DNA from: Ziziphus jujuba
Taxonomy: Eukaryota > Streptophyta > Magnoliopsida > Rosales > Rhamnaceae
DNA length: 64,000 nt
Assembly (NCBI RefSeq): GCF_031755915.1
Contig: NC_083386.1
Location: 5,583,501-5,647,500 of the forward strand
Reading direction: 5' to 3'
The position numbers were made by a program, and so were the translations under genes. The notes below the pieces were generated by a model that was not told the origin of the DNA, made no database searches, and saw only the letters and a program-made list of their open reading frames with translations. This document shows positions 22,215 through 34,774 of this stretch, in pieces. Each line of letters opens with the position of its first letter. Position 1 is the stretch's first letter.

Positions 22215-22281
22215 GGCTCAACAGAAATTAAGGTCCAAAGTCTTGAATGATTCCAGATTCAGCAGTCGAGGAATATCCTAC
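22215..22281 (-). other. Predicted 3'-UTR exon of CNL
   Basis: On the minus strand TAAATGCAG precedes 22281 and GTAAGTATC follows 22215, framing a 67-bp exon. The same arrangement is kept in unit C (about 47735-47803). A donor GTATGAGT at 22612-22611, 42 nt after the CNL stop, would splice into it. RNA evidence is lacking. Confidence 0.55.
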
Positions 22282-22654
22282 CTGCATTTAACACAATCAC
22301 AATGTACTTGTTCACAATCACTTAACCTTTTCCTGGAATTGAATTTAATATGTTATATTTGTATACTTCCATTGATCATTATTAGTTAATTATGTGATCC
22401 AAGGTAAGAGTAAAGTGTATTTGGTCCTGGTAACAATGACAAGAATAACAACGATAATAAAGTTTTTTGACATATAATCCGAATGTGTACATTAGAAACA
22501 ATATAATTCAAAATTTGGTGACAGATAAAAGATTAAAGGCTTTCACGATCATTTACCAAATTTATCACGTCTAATACCAAAGAATTGACTAAAAAGTTTG
22601 TCATACTCATACCTTGGATTTTCTGCTAATAGTTTTGACTGTAGTCGATGAGAT

Positions 22655-25600
22655 TCAACCTTGGTAGTTCAGCCATAACTTTCTTATGGCAGCATTAATG
22701 TCACCCTCTTCTAACTGTTGCACTGGGAAAGAACTAAATTCGTAGTGGTCAAGAAGCAATTCGCCATCTTCATCAAGGCCACTGTCCATAGCTCCTTTCA
22801 AAAATTTTTCTTCACCTAGGTCTAATAAATGTTCGGTTTCCGAAGGCAGTATTAATTTCTTCAGTTTTGGGGTGCTAATATTTCCTTCGCAAAAACTCAC
22901 CATCTGAGGGCAATATTTGAAAATTACCCGTTCCAAATTTGGAAATCTCATTACACAACTCCCTGAATAGAAACTCCTGAGTTTTTGTAGATTATAAAGT
23001 TCCAACTCTTCCAGCCCATCAAAAACAATTTTAGTACCCTCCTCTGTTTCACTTCCATTATAATCTGCTATTATTTGAATCATCCTTTCGCATTTTCCTA
23101 TCACCATCGTTCTCAGTTGAGTCAGACTTTTAGCTGTTGATGGTGTTAACAAATATTCCATTTGATGGCATTTCGACACCACCAGAATCCTCAAAGCTTG
23201 GAAGGCTGGGACTAGATTCTTTAACGTATGGCATCGGAGTACAACTAAATATTTCAAATTCTGGAAGGCTCTTCCTGCAGGATGGTTATTCTTCTTCCAT
23301 GAATCCATCAAACTGTCAGTCACCTCATCTAGAACTAGTAATTTCAAACCGGGAAATATTCCTGCTTGTTCTTGATCATCGTCATTTAGACCTTCATGAT
23401 CAATTTCATATTGACAGTTCCACTTTGCTTTCTGGGCAACATTAATCAGCTTCAATATCAATCTTTTCAACTGAGGCAGCTTCCAAATAGAATCTTCAAT
23501 TTCCAGTCTTGGACAATTAGTTATCCTCAATCTAGCCAAGGATGAAAACTCCGCCCAACTTTTGGAGCAAAATCTTTCCAAGTTTGGGAGATCGTCAAGC
23601 ACTAAGAACTCAAGATTGGGAAGCATTTCCTCTTTTACCATCCTCTCTTTGTCATTTATGGCTAGTACATCTTCCATAACACTGCATCCACGTACCTCTA
23701 GGTGCTCAAGCTGTACAATGTTTCTGGCCATAGCAAAAGACAAGAGATACTTCAAACTGTTGCAACCATGAATCTTCAAGTTTGTTAGATTCTGCATGTT
23801 AAAGTTTTCCGGAGGATGGTCCGGCAACAACTTTTCGGAGTTCAGGGTGGACAACTTCAAATCCTTCAAGCTAGGCAATGCAACCTGTAGGGAATAATCA
23901 TTCATCAAGATCTCGACTAGCTAGTAAAAATGCTATTCAATATTCATCACCAACAATGTGGCAGCTGATGTGGTGGTGGATCCCATACAAGTGCTATATT
24001 GAATAATCAAGAATTCAGAATTTTAATTAACTTTAAAAGTAACAACAAGAAGTCAGAAGTTTAGAGAATCAATCGTACCATGGGATAGAAAAAAGGCAGG
24101 GGGCGATTCACATCTAACGGCTCCTCTTTCCTGTGACCAGTGAAAGTAGTTTCCAATTTGGAAAAAGGGAAATGAGCAAGATTCGGAGAAGATTTTAATA
24201 TCAAGGAACGTAAATGAGGAAACTCAATCTTCGCCAAGATTCTGTGGGGATTATCGTCATTCCTTCCATAAGTAACTATCTCACTCATCATCTTACAATT
24301 AATAACTTTGATCTCCTCAATCGCTCTGACACTGGAGAATGACAAGAGATTCTTCATTCTTTCACAATCTTTCACTTTCACAACTCTTAATTGGCCAAAA
24401 GGATTTGTTAAGAGTTCACCATGCCATATCCTTTCCAATTTCCTTAGATTTTCAAGATGTAATGACTCCAAACTTGGAAAGAAAGCATTCTGAGAATGAT
24501 ATCTCTGATCCATGGAATTAATGATGTATTGCATTTCATCATTATTCACAATTTTTAGATGCTTCAACTCTGGAAAACCCTCTCTGTCTAATTCATGTAT
24601 AACATTGTTCAGACCAGTAGATCCATACAGATTCAAAACTTCTGACCTTTTCAGTAAGGCTTCAAGACCATGAAATTCTGTCAGTCTGCTTAGATTGAGC
24701 TCAATTAGTTCCAATTTTCTCGAAGCTGGCTTTCTTCGAGCAAAGGACTTGTCCAACTGTGTTGGTCTTTCTCCTATTAATATGTCGTATCTCTTCAAGT
24801 TCACACTAAACAAGTCTTTTGGCATAACATTGACATCTGGTATGTGCAAATGTAAAGTGGTCAGTCTAGATAAATTCTTTAACTCCATAAGACTAGCATT
24901 TCTTCTTCCAGAGTGGCATCCTTCAATCTCCCATCTTGTAAAACTCTTGAGCATATACAGTTCTTCTAAATGTACTAAATTTGATATGACATTGCATTCA
25001 ATCACTTCAAGTTTGGAACAGTTGCCCAAATCTAATAATTGCAGACGAGTCAATTGTCCTATTTGTCCTGGCAAATTCCCAATTCGGGAATGTGCAAGGT
25101 CAAGAATTTTTAGATTCCTTAACTCTCCAATTAAAGCCACATCTTCTATCTCACACCAATTCAAAACCAGAGTATGAAGATTTTCAAGGAATTCAAAAGA
25201 TGAAGGTAGCGGTTCTAGACATACAGAAGTCAACTGTAAAACTTTAAGCTCCTTCGTTGCTTCAAAAAAATGGTCTGGGATTTGGATGTTTCGATTCCTC
25301 CAGAAACTTGGATTCCAGATATGAAAAGACATAAGTTCCGGACACTCTAAGCTTTTTGGAAGTTGATAAGCATCATCCTCAAAATTTGAAAGTGAAATTG
25401 CAGTTGCGACTTTGAGTTTTTTATTGTCTTCCAGCTCAACAACATTTCTAAGACAAAACATATTGTGTTCTTCAGATCTAATTAAGATGACAACATCACG
25501 AACTACGTCATGCATTATTGTTATGTCCTTTCTGGAACCAACATTCAACAACAAAGAAGAAGCCTTGAGAGTATCAACCAGTGTAAGCACTTTCATTCTT

Positions 25601-26949
25601 GCCTCTTCTAAGTTTGTGATGCCTTGAAATAGTTCCGGCAGCCCCATAACATACTTCAACAAGAACTCGGTCTCAATCAGTGCATCTTCAGGAAGTAAAC
25701 TACAAATCCAGAGTAATGACTTTGCTTCATGACTTTCTAAAAAGTCATAACTCAACTTTATGCTGGAATACACATTTTTTTTCATGCCTTTGATGTTGGT
25801 TGGGGCAGATCTTCTTAGCTCTTGCAAGGCATTACTCCAAATAGGATAGGCTTTCTTTTTCAACGCACTTGCAACCGTCGCAATGGCAATTGGTAAACCT
25901 CCACATTCTTTGACAATCTCAGTCGCCAAAGCCTGTATATCTTTGTTTTGGATTGATTTATCACCCACTATTTTGTCAAACAAAGCTTTTGCTTCATCCG
26001 AGGGTAAATCATCAATGGGGAAATTCATAGCAGCATCCATATCATTACATACCACATCTAGAGATCTAGAGGTGAGAAGAATCTTAGAGTCATTTTTACT
26101 ATCATTTCCAAAAGCTATCCCAACTTCATACAACTCCAATTTCTCCCAGATGTCATCTATGACTAGTAACATCTTCTCTTCTCGCCCCAGTTGCTGACGT
26201 AGTCGTTTTGCTCTTACATTTTTGTCGTCCTCATTATCACCAAACTTTAGACCTAGCTGATCTGCAATTTCTTTTTGGATCTTGTGGGGGTCCGGAGTTT
26301 GAGATACAGTGACTATAACTGCCTTTTTGAATAGCTTGTCATCGTCAACAGCTTTTCTGGCAACTTCTTTAGCAAGCATGGTTTTGCCAACACCGCCCGT
26401 ACCATAAACTCCAATCATCTTGACATCAGGATTCCTTAATGCCTCCAAAATTCTGTTGAAGATGGAGGTTCTTGATTGGAAAATCATGTAGCTTCCTTTG
26501 GTCATTTCAATGGCAGCCGACTGTGGTGGGACGCGGTAAGAAATCTTTTGTATTAATGTGTTTGCTCGTTGCATTTCATCACCAGCAGTTTCTGCCAAGG
26601 AGTTTGCTATCTTGCTGAGCCGCCTTCGTGATACCAGATTCGGAAAGAACTTGCTTGAACACAGAGGCATTGCATAATCTTCATCTTTAAAAAATTCATC
26701 ATTAGCCTTTTTAAGGATCCCAGTTACTTCATTCATCCACTCCTCCACGGCACGTTCGATTTCTTCGCCATTTCTTCTAGCCTCCTCAATAGAGTGCTCC
26801 ATCCTGGCTTTTTCACCTTCCAAACGCTGAATTTGAGACTTGACGTTGTCCACATTTCTTTTGTAGTGATAGATATAGCCCAGTTGACCGGCAACTGGAC
26901 CAACTGTATACTCGCAAATTTTTGAACCAACCGCCATAAGAAAGTCCAT
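22655..26949 (-). CDS. CC-NB-ARC-LRR disease resistance protein (RPS2/At4g27190-like CNL)
   Basis: Two coding exons, 26949-24079 and 23884-22655, joined in phase 0 across a 194-bp GT-AG intron, encode 1366 residues. It is an intracellular immune receptor; the NB-ARC switch binds ADP or ATP and activates defence when the LRR or a guarded host protein is perturbed. Coiled-coil region about 25-80. NB-ARC: P-loop GVYGTGGVGKT (180-190), kinase-2 LLVIDDIW (261-268), RNBS-B KILLTSRS (289-296), GLPL box CGGLPIA (349-355), RNBS-D-like LLWICSLLPED (~412-422), MHD MHDVVRD (479-485). LRRs start near 567 and run to about 1300, before an acidic tail. Start MDFLMAVG is chosen because a splice acceptor (TTTTACAG) lies nine bases before it and it is the family-typical start; an in-frame ATG at 27015 lies inside that intron. 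All switch motifs are intact, so it is probably functional. Confidence 0.93.
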
Positions 26950-26958
26950 GCTGATTTC

Positions 26959-27048
26959 CTGTAAAACCCAATAAAATTGTATAGAACAAAATTGCCAAAT
27001 CATATTTGACAACAATTGAAAATATGTTCAATGAAGGGAATTAAGTAC
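26959..27048 (-). other. Predicted 5'-UTR intron of CNL
   Basis: On the minus strand CTGCAG|GTACTTAATTCCC at 27049/27048 is a donor and GGGTTTTACAG at 26959 an acceptor, giving a 90-bp intron just before the start codon. The same block is repeated at 39280-39385 and 51160-51255, where the coding sequence is lost, so it marks the 5' flanks of duplicated CNL units. Confidence 0.6.
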
Positions 27049-27049
27049 C

Positions 27050-27699
27050 TGCAGAGATGATTGGTAGTGGATATAAACGAGCTCAAGTTGTACTTTGAGG
27101 TGCAGTCTATTCCTTCTTTTTTTTGTTTTTTGTTCTGTTTTTTTTTTTTGGTAGTTTGGAATATATTGAAAGTAGAAGATGAAAGTAAAAAAAATTATAT
27201 CAGATAGAGAAACAAAAAAGAACCAGAAAGTATCAAGTTGAAAGGCGGATTGACTCGCTCCAAATCAGAATGACAAATAGAAACCAGGAAAATGAAATGC
27301 AAGCATGAATATAAAAAAATAGCACTTAGAATAGAATGTAACAGTACGGCTCTCATTAGATCGAAATTATGTATCTCAACCAGTCTCTTATCAGGGCATT
27401 AAACTAAAATCTCTTATAACACGGGTTGAATTTCTTTAAAATGTTTGTAATATTATCATTTCATGCTTTTGACTGATTAACTATTAAAAGAAACTTGATG
27501 AAGCTTGTTGCTTTATTAGTGATATGTGTGTACATATATCGATATATGTTGTGGGGAATATTTTATCACTTCATAAATAATTGGATAACAAAGAAACGAA
27601 TATCTAAACTGTCTAAAACAATTAAAATTTTGTGGCTCAATTTATTTAGATTGTCTAAATTTGGAAATCTTATTAAAATATTTTCTTTCTTTAAATGGC

Positions 27700-27730
<31 letters not shown>

Positions 27731-29854
27731 ACTGACATTTAAATATTTATATACAATCAACTTATATGACATATTTTTACAAAATTATGCTTTTAAAAAC
27801 CCTCTCATGAATTATTTGACACTTACCAATGATTCCTGATGTTATTAAATAAAACAAAAAAAAAAAAAAAAACTTAAACTGTTAACAAGTTAAAGGAAAA
27901 TTATACATTAAGACAAACTAGCCTTATAACAAATATATGTATAAAGATTTCAAAATGTAATGTTACTTAAATTCCACGATGAATAAATTTATTTAATTAA
28001 TATTAATACTTATTTGAAGAAAGTATTATTTTTAATCATTTTTTAAGAAAATATCATTGTAAAAATATTGTTTTGATGAAAATGTTATTTTAAAATATTT
28101 TTAATGAAAATAAAAATTTTGATATAGATAATAAAAAAAAAATTGGATTAAATTATTTGGAAAATGGTATTATGGGTATGCCAACCGGATATTTTTGTCA
28201 AGTTAAAATATTTTTAGCATTTAATTAGCTAAAAGAAGCAATGTGTTGTACATAATCATAGTTGATGGCTTTATTTGTTATTTTAATAATTTAAGTCGGT
28301 TACTATGGTATTTGTAAAAATCAAATAGTTTATTGGGTTTTATGGAAAATGAAGACTGTATGGAAAATGAAATATTTTAATTTCATATCTCGGAAACAAA
28401 AATTCAAAATATGCACATTATAATAGTTTATAAATTAAATGTACATTATAAACAGAATTTGCCCCAAAGAAAAATGATAAAGAAATGAAAGGCATAGATT
28501 AAAAATAAAATATATTTAGAGCAACAGTGAAAATAACAAGATCCCAGAAAAGGAAATAAATAAATAAATAAAATAACCATTTAACTACCAACTCATGAAA
28601 CCACTGAGAAACGAAAATGAAAGTAGGAAAATGAAACGGATAAAATTGCATACATAATGATCAAAGTGAGGTTCTAAAATTGAATCAGAATAAAACAAAA
28701 TGTCAATTTGCAGGAAGCTAAGGGAAGTAAACCATGTACCTATATATTATATTAGAGTAGTAATATCTTTTGCGATGCTGACTTGGAGGAGTGGAGCTGC
28801 AAGAGAAGTACGTTTCTTTTTCTTTTTTGGCGAAGTAAAACGCAAGGTTTGTAAGAAATGAAAAACAGCTACAACAGAGAAATCAAAACAAACGAGGAGA
28901 GCAAACCGGTAAATATATGACAAAGAAAACAAACAAAAACCCAGAAAACGAAGAAAGAGAAAACTGACTTTCCACACCAACAGAGAAACTAATTTTTTTT
29001 TTTTTTTAATGGAACTGCTTTATAATTCCTTTTTTTTTTCCTTTAATTATGCAAAGTGAAAGAAAAAAAAAAACGAAGGAACAGAGGAATTGATTTTTCA
29101 CACTGACAAAGAAACTGCTGAATAATATTTTTTTAATTTCATTTTTTTTTTTAAATAAATTTTGCAAAGTGAACACTAGGATTTAGAAGCAGAAAGGTGC
29201 CGAGTCGGCGATAGCAACAAAATAAGGGGACAAGCGCAAGCCAGGAAGTGCGTAGCTTTGTTTTCTGAAGGTGGGCTTGTAGACTGCATATAAAATAAGA
29301 TATTTTAATTTCGTGTAGTTTAGCTAAAAGAAAGAAAATTACATATATTTACATTGGGATATATATTTTTTTCTATATATATTATTTTGTACATTATGAT
29401 TTAGACTTTTATTCACTATAGTAATATAATATGCGTTACTTACATGTTCTTCAAGAAAAACATTACCAACATTAAAAGAGATTTTGTCCCCAAAAAAAAA
29501 CAAAAACAATGGTAAAAAAATGTAAAGTAGAATAGAAGCAAACTATATATAAAACAAAAACAAGAAGAATAAGATACCCAAAAAAAAAAAAAAAAAATCA
29601 GTGAAAGAAACCAATGAGAGAAAACAAGAATTATTATTATTGTTTTAAAAAAAATATGTACTTGATTATAAATAGTTTCAGAACCTTCCCGGTCTATTTT
29701 AAGTGTAAATTTACTAAACCACAATAAAAAGAATCTCATCGAAAGAAAATAAAAATACAAAAACAAAATCAAGAGATGATATCAAAAACCAAGGATAAAT
29801 GAAATGAAAGTGGGAAAATGTAATTGATAGAATTGCGTTCCTTATTGAAGCTTA
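27050..29854. other. CNL upstream region of unit A
   Basis: Predicted promoter side of the CNL (minus strand). It is AT-rich with T/A homopolymers and a (TA)n tract (27697-27722). 27050-28700 is repeated, with substitutions and small gaps, at 39385-40830. Open frames here overlap simple sequence and I do not call any gene. A precise TATA box and transcription start cannot be assigned by eye. Confidence 0.55.
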
Positions 29855-30356
29855 GAGCATCTTCAATGGTTCTTTCTATTGGAGTCTATGTGGCATTGAT
29901 TTTGGAAAGTATTCATGCTTATATGACATTCTTTCTATTTAATAGATAATGTTTTAGACAATTTCTCTCAAATGTGTTCTGTTTAAAATGTCCTAAAATA
30001 CTAATATGTAATTTTTATTTTAAAATTATATCTAATTAAAAAAATAAAAAACTCACACAAGAGTTTTTTTTCTTTTAACAAAAATCAATAAAAATAAATA
30101 AAATGCTGACTCAGCTTGTCTAACAGAACTTCAAGAAGTAGACAGTGTCCTTCACAGTTTTTATTTCTTTTGTTACCACATCAGCTTGATAGAAGTAATG
30201 CACAAAACCATTGGAGAATATTTTTTTAAAACCTTATTTATTTATCTGATGTGCCAAACGATTTTTAAATATACAGAAAAGATTTTTTTAAAAAATTATC
30301 TATTTATCTGATATGCTAAACGATTTTAAATAGACAAAAAGTCATTGGAAATGTTC
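29855..30356. mobile_element. PIF/Harbinger (Tourist-like) MITE, 502 bp
   Basis: Left end GAGCATCTTCAATGG and right end (reverse complement) GAACATTTCCAATG form terminal inverted repeats, flanked on both sides by TTA (29852-29854 and 30357-30359), the target duplication of PIF/Harbinger transposons. The interior is non-coding and holds an imperfect ~75-bp tandem duplication near its right end (about 30220-30345). A related flank at about 31875-31950 reads through the insertion point without the element. Confidence 0.8.
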
Positions 30357-30359
30357 TTA

Positions 30360-32380
30360 CATCAAATGGAGCGTTAAGAGTGTGGAAGGTTAAGAGGAAT
30401 TCCTATAAAACCAGGCCATATAATGAATAACTATCCTATTTAGATTTTCACCTAACTTTCAACCACTATCATAGTACTTGACATTGATTTCTAGTCTTCT
30501 AACAATGACAAAACTAAATAAAGAAGCACGTATTAGTTTTGCGTATACACCTTTGTAGTTTTAGAAATTACATAAATATTCCACCACATTTCTTTTTTTG
30601 TTGCAATTTATCACTTATTTTATTGTGTACATTTTTTTTTATTGTTTTCTTTTTTCTTTTTTTGTTTTAAATCTGTGAAACTATCGTAATTCAATATAAT
30701 GGAAATACAATCAATAAAAAGGTCAAAGAAAAATTATACACTAAGACAAAACCAGCCTTATAACAAATACATGGAGAGTAAAACTTTGTTAAAAAAATTA
30801 GAAATCTAGCCCTACAAGACAATCAAATGGTAAAAACCACTGTTTCCTCAAGCAATAATTTGAGTTTGAATCCCCCTCATCCCAATATATATATATATAT
30901 ATATAAATTATTAATCTATCTAATTTCATTTTTAAATTAATAATATATATTGTCAAATTAAAAGGTTTTAATTAAATATAATGATTTGACATTAATATTT
31001 TCCATTAGATCAAATAATAAATAAAATAAATAGAAAATATATATATATCTATATATATATATATATATATATAAAGTAGCAAAAGCAAGCATTGAAATAA
31101 ACTGAAAATTTTTGGCGAGAAACTTAGGAATCTAGCCAAAGGGATAGAGGTTCAGGTTTCATCATCGTTGAGATCGGAACCTCAGTCATACATACGGAAC
31201 TATAAACATAGAAACTGCTTTGGATTTTTTTTTTTTTTTTCCTATGGTGGTTTATAGCCTAATAAAAAAATTTGAGAACTTAATGGAGAACCACCATATA
31301 ATAATATTTTATATTAACAATTGAGTTTTATTAAATATAATTACGAATAAATAATTTTTTTAGCAATATACAGGGTACTCATTTATACATAAAGAAAGAA
31401 ACGATTGCAATCTAAATATGGATTAAGAAAAAACCAATAAATTAAATTTACATTTAAGAAAACCAAACAAATGACGATTAAGTAGTAATTTTTTTCATAA
31501 AGATTTCATAAAAAATTAAATACAAAAACTGCTTCATCCTTGTTTATATTTGATTGTTCAAAAAGCCCAAAAGGATTATTACTTGAATTCGTCCTAAACT
31601 TTACTAGTTGTAATTAAAAATATTCTTGTAACTTTCACACACAAATAACTTATATATAAACAATAAATACTTTTCTTATAACTACATCTTCACGATTCCC
31701 ATTTCAATTTCTTTAGCATTTAATTTGTGCAGTCTGATATTTAAATAAATATATATATTTGATGATGTGCCATCCATATAAATGTTACGTTAGGTTTTGA
31801 GTATATGAATAGTCTGAATTTAAAAGCAAGTAAACAAGAACAAAAAGATAAATAAAACAATTAGAGACAGAATTGCGTACCCGAAGAAGGTTACAGCAAA
31901 TGAAGTGCGAGGCTGGTGTGCAAGGAAAGAGGAATTTCTAGAAAACCAATGGCAGAAATTAATATTATGAAAAGCTTTATAATACCTTAGCATTATTATT
32001 GACTTCCAAGCCTCCTACTATTAATTTCCACTAATATTCACCCAAAAAAAAAAAGAAAAAAGAAAGAAAAAAAAAAGAAAAAAAAAAAGAAAGAAAAGTC
32101 TTCTACCAATGGCAAAAGACAGTGCAGCACATTCGGACCCACACCCTCAATAATTCTAAGTTGGTAGGCCCATTCCAATCCTAAAAATTAAACACAAAAA
32201 GGATGCGTCTGTAGGGTGTGCAAATATAAATCTCATATTAATCAATCTCATATTAATCAAACATTAGTATTCTAAAGGTATATAAGAGAATTAGATTATT
32301 TCCTATATAATATTAACCTTTTAAGTGGAACTTAAGCCTTAACAAGTTTGATAGCATAAAATTTCGGGTCATGGTGGTCA
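30360..32380. other. AT-rich intergenic DNA with CNL-flank repeats
   Basis: No gene seen. (TA)n tracts lie at 30886-30905 and 31037-31072. 31860-31960 repeats a module also found at 28630-28740, 29810-30440 (around the MITE) and 40740-40990: AAAATTGCATAC/GAATTGCGTAC followed by a GGAATTTCTA/GGAATTCCTATAAAACC motif. A purine-rich A/G run lies at 32041-32098. Confidence 0.5.
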
Positions 32381-32720
32381 TTATTTTATCTGTTCTTTTT
32401 ATTTATTTATTCATTTTATTTTATTCTTCACTACTTGTATAATTAGTGGTGATTATTCTTTTTCTTTTATTTATTCATTTTACTTAATTCATCACTACTT
32501 GTATAATTAGTGGTGATTATTGATTAGTGATCATTTTATTTGTTCTTTTTCTTTTATTTATTCATTTTATTTTATTCATCACTACTTGTAAGATTAGAGG
32601 TGATTATTCCTTTTCTTTTATTTAAACAAAAATTACTATTCATCACTCCTTGTATAATTAGTGGTGATTATTGATTAGTGGTGTGGCTTACTTACAAATA
32701 CGGGTGATTACTGATTACTG
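32381..32720. repeat. Imperfect minisatellite, about 64-bp unit
   Basis: Four copies of a module containing CTACTTGTATAATTAG and TGGTGATTATT followed by a T-rich TTTTCTTTTATTTATTC run. The conserved core begins at 32431, 32495, 32582 and 32646; spacings are 64, 87 and 64, the longer one explained by an extra GATTAGTGATCATTTTATTTG. It is local tandem duplication with no coding content. Confidence 0.8.
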
Positions 32721-33039
32721 ATTAGTAATGTGGCTTACTTACAGTTTAAAAATATTTCAGATGACCTTTTTTGTTTAAAAAGAGTCGTCCATTATTTGCC
32801 CACATTAAAATAGACAAGCTTGTTTGTGGCATCGTCCAATTTTTAGTATGATCTGTTGTATAATTTTTTTGTTTCTAGTGTCGTCTATTAGGTGTCATTG
32901 GAACCCTTGTCTTTTTGGTGTAGTGAATTTTTATAAATCAATTATCGACTACCATAAATTGTAAGGTTGCTATAATCGGCAACCAATATTACAACCTTTT
33001 ACTATATATACATATGTATGGTGATGAATAACAATGTTA

Positions 33040-33620
33040 TTTTTTAAAAACTAGTCCACCTCCAATGAACCTTAATTTGAATAATAATGTGGGTTCACAC
33101 CTGAAATTATAGGAGTCATAAGTTGTAGGAAACATAGAATTTGTGATTTCACAGCTCATGTGGACCTCCAGAAGGAAAACAACCCATTCCTAACTACTTT
33201 TTTTTAGCATATTTTTAGTTGATTTACTATATGCCGCTCACATTTTTTTTTAATTTATTTTCTATTTTTTGTGTATTGGGTCTCAAAGTCAATTAACATT
33301 GCATGCTCAATAATATATTTTAAGTAGTTGAACACATTAATTTCAATGCTTTAAAAAATATAGGAACATGTCTCTGCCACCTTCTAGTGATCCTTCGTCC
33401 AAAAACTGCCCCACCTTAATTACAATATCAACCACCTTGGAATTAGTGAGTAATGTAATAAATTTAACCACCGCTATCTTTAGCTGCACCCACCAATTCT
33501 CCACCGTTGCCTTCTTAAGATTCGCTTTAAGATTATCTATATTGCATCTACAGATCTGCAAAGGAAGATATAACCCCGATGACGACCAGCAGCTGCAACT
33601 GTATTTGCCTTAATTAGGGA
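33040..33620. other. Duplicated flank module, copy 1, with a short ORF of uncertain status
   Basis: Shared with 34775-35640: GTCCACCT near the start, GTTGTAGGAAACATAGAA and GAAAACAACCCATTCCTAAC in the middle, GTTGAACACATTAATT and an ATG block at 33368 near the end. The plus strand has an 81-codon frame (33368-33613) and the minus strand a 72-codon frame. The second copy lacks the ATG and has a stop, so conservation as protein is not supported. I do not recognise either product. Confidence 0.45.
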
Positions 33621-33673
33621 GCAATAATTCAGATTCAACTCAAACAATAAACTGTATATATATATACGGAAAT

Positions 33674-33821
33674 TCTATGGTGAGGACGGTCCGCATGAAT
33701 ACCGCAGTTTTAATAACGATTTTTCATAATATTAACAACGGTTTCTTAGAAAATCTTCACCAATACTATGAAAAATAATCACCAATATTGTGGTTCGCAT
33801 GAGGACCATCCACACCATAGA
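33674..33821. mobile_element. Foldback MITE-like element, 148 bp
   Basis: Ends TCTATGGTGAGGACGGTCC and (reverse complement of right end) TCTATGGTGTGGATGGTCC pair over about 25 bases with few mismatches. Inner parts (TTTTTCATAATATT / AATACTATGAAAAAT) also pair, so most of it folds into one hairpin. ACTGTATATATATATA occurs on both sides (about 33651 and 33825). The family is not assigned. Confidence 0.65.
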
Positions 33822-33849
33822 TGGACTGTATATATATATATATATATAA

Positions 33850-34774
33850 AGAAATCATATAGTGGGCAAGGTAGCCCACTAAGGGTGAGGTAGTCCACTA
33901 AGTGGTGGTGACACACCACATAAAATGTTGCAGGATGTGCAACAGTGAAAAATTGGCTGTTGCATGTCTATTTATTTTTATATATATTTTTGTTTTGTTT
34001 TTTTATTGTCGTGAAGTTATTTGTATCAGAAAATTAACAAACTTAGAAGACAAAGATGAAGTTTGTGCATTATCTAAACCAGAAAATAAAAGGTTTAGGT
34101 GGTAGAGATAAATATTATCAAGATTAAATTGGATTTATAATTTAATAATGTGATGGAGAAAAACTTTATCTTTGATAGAGATTTGATGGGATGAAGATAA
34201 AACTTGATCTAGATAGGACTTGTAATATCATGGCTTTTATCATCATTAACAAGCTCTAGGTGGAGGGCACCCTTTGACAGTTTGGATCCGCTTGTTTTTT
34301 TCCGTCCTTAATTGTGCCAGGTCCACCATTTGAAACACCAAAATTCCAATCAACTTCTTCTTTTCTACATGTTCTAGTTCATTTGTTCATTAATTCTTCT
34401 TAATTCTAACATTCTAGCATCCTAGTTTTCTATTAATTCATTTCTAGCTTTCATTTAATTATTACTTATATTTCAATCTGTTCTAATTTTATTTTTTACA
34501 AGTCGTTTTGCTAAGTTGAATTTTATTGTTAATAAAGTCCGATATACTTTTGTCGGTGTTAGAACCCATACAAAAGTAAACACAAAGAAATGAAAAACGA
34601 TACAGCAGCAAAATAAAAACAAACGAGAAGCGGCAAAAAAAAAAAAAAAAGAACAGAGGAACAGAGAAACGAGAATTTCCACAAAGCCAATGCAGACAAT
34701 ATAAAAAAGCTTATAAAACCTTTGCATTATCAATGACTTCCAATTCCAAGTCTTCTACTGATGGCAAAATAGAT
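33850..34774. other. Intergenic, no gene seen
   Basis: 33858-33910 has short inverted and direct repeats (GTAGCCCACTAAG, GTAGTCCACTAAG) suggestive of a second small foldback sequence. The rest is AT-rich without coding signals. Frames here reflect A/T-rich sequence. Confidence 0.4.

Noticed and set aside
26813..27031. Alternative upstream start (ATG 27015) for the CNL adding 22 residues
   Set aside because: This ATG lies inside a predicted 5'-UTR intron whose acceptor is nine bases before MDFLMAVG. The family starts at that methionine.
33343..33613. Overlapping short frames on both strands (72 and 81 codons)
   Set aside because: The duplicated module at 35520-35640 lacks the start and has stops, so neither frame is conserved. 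No known domain.
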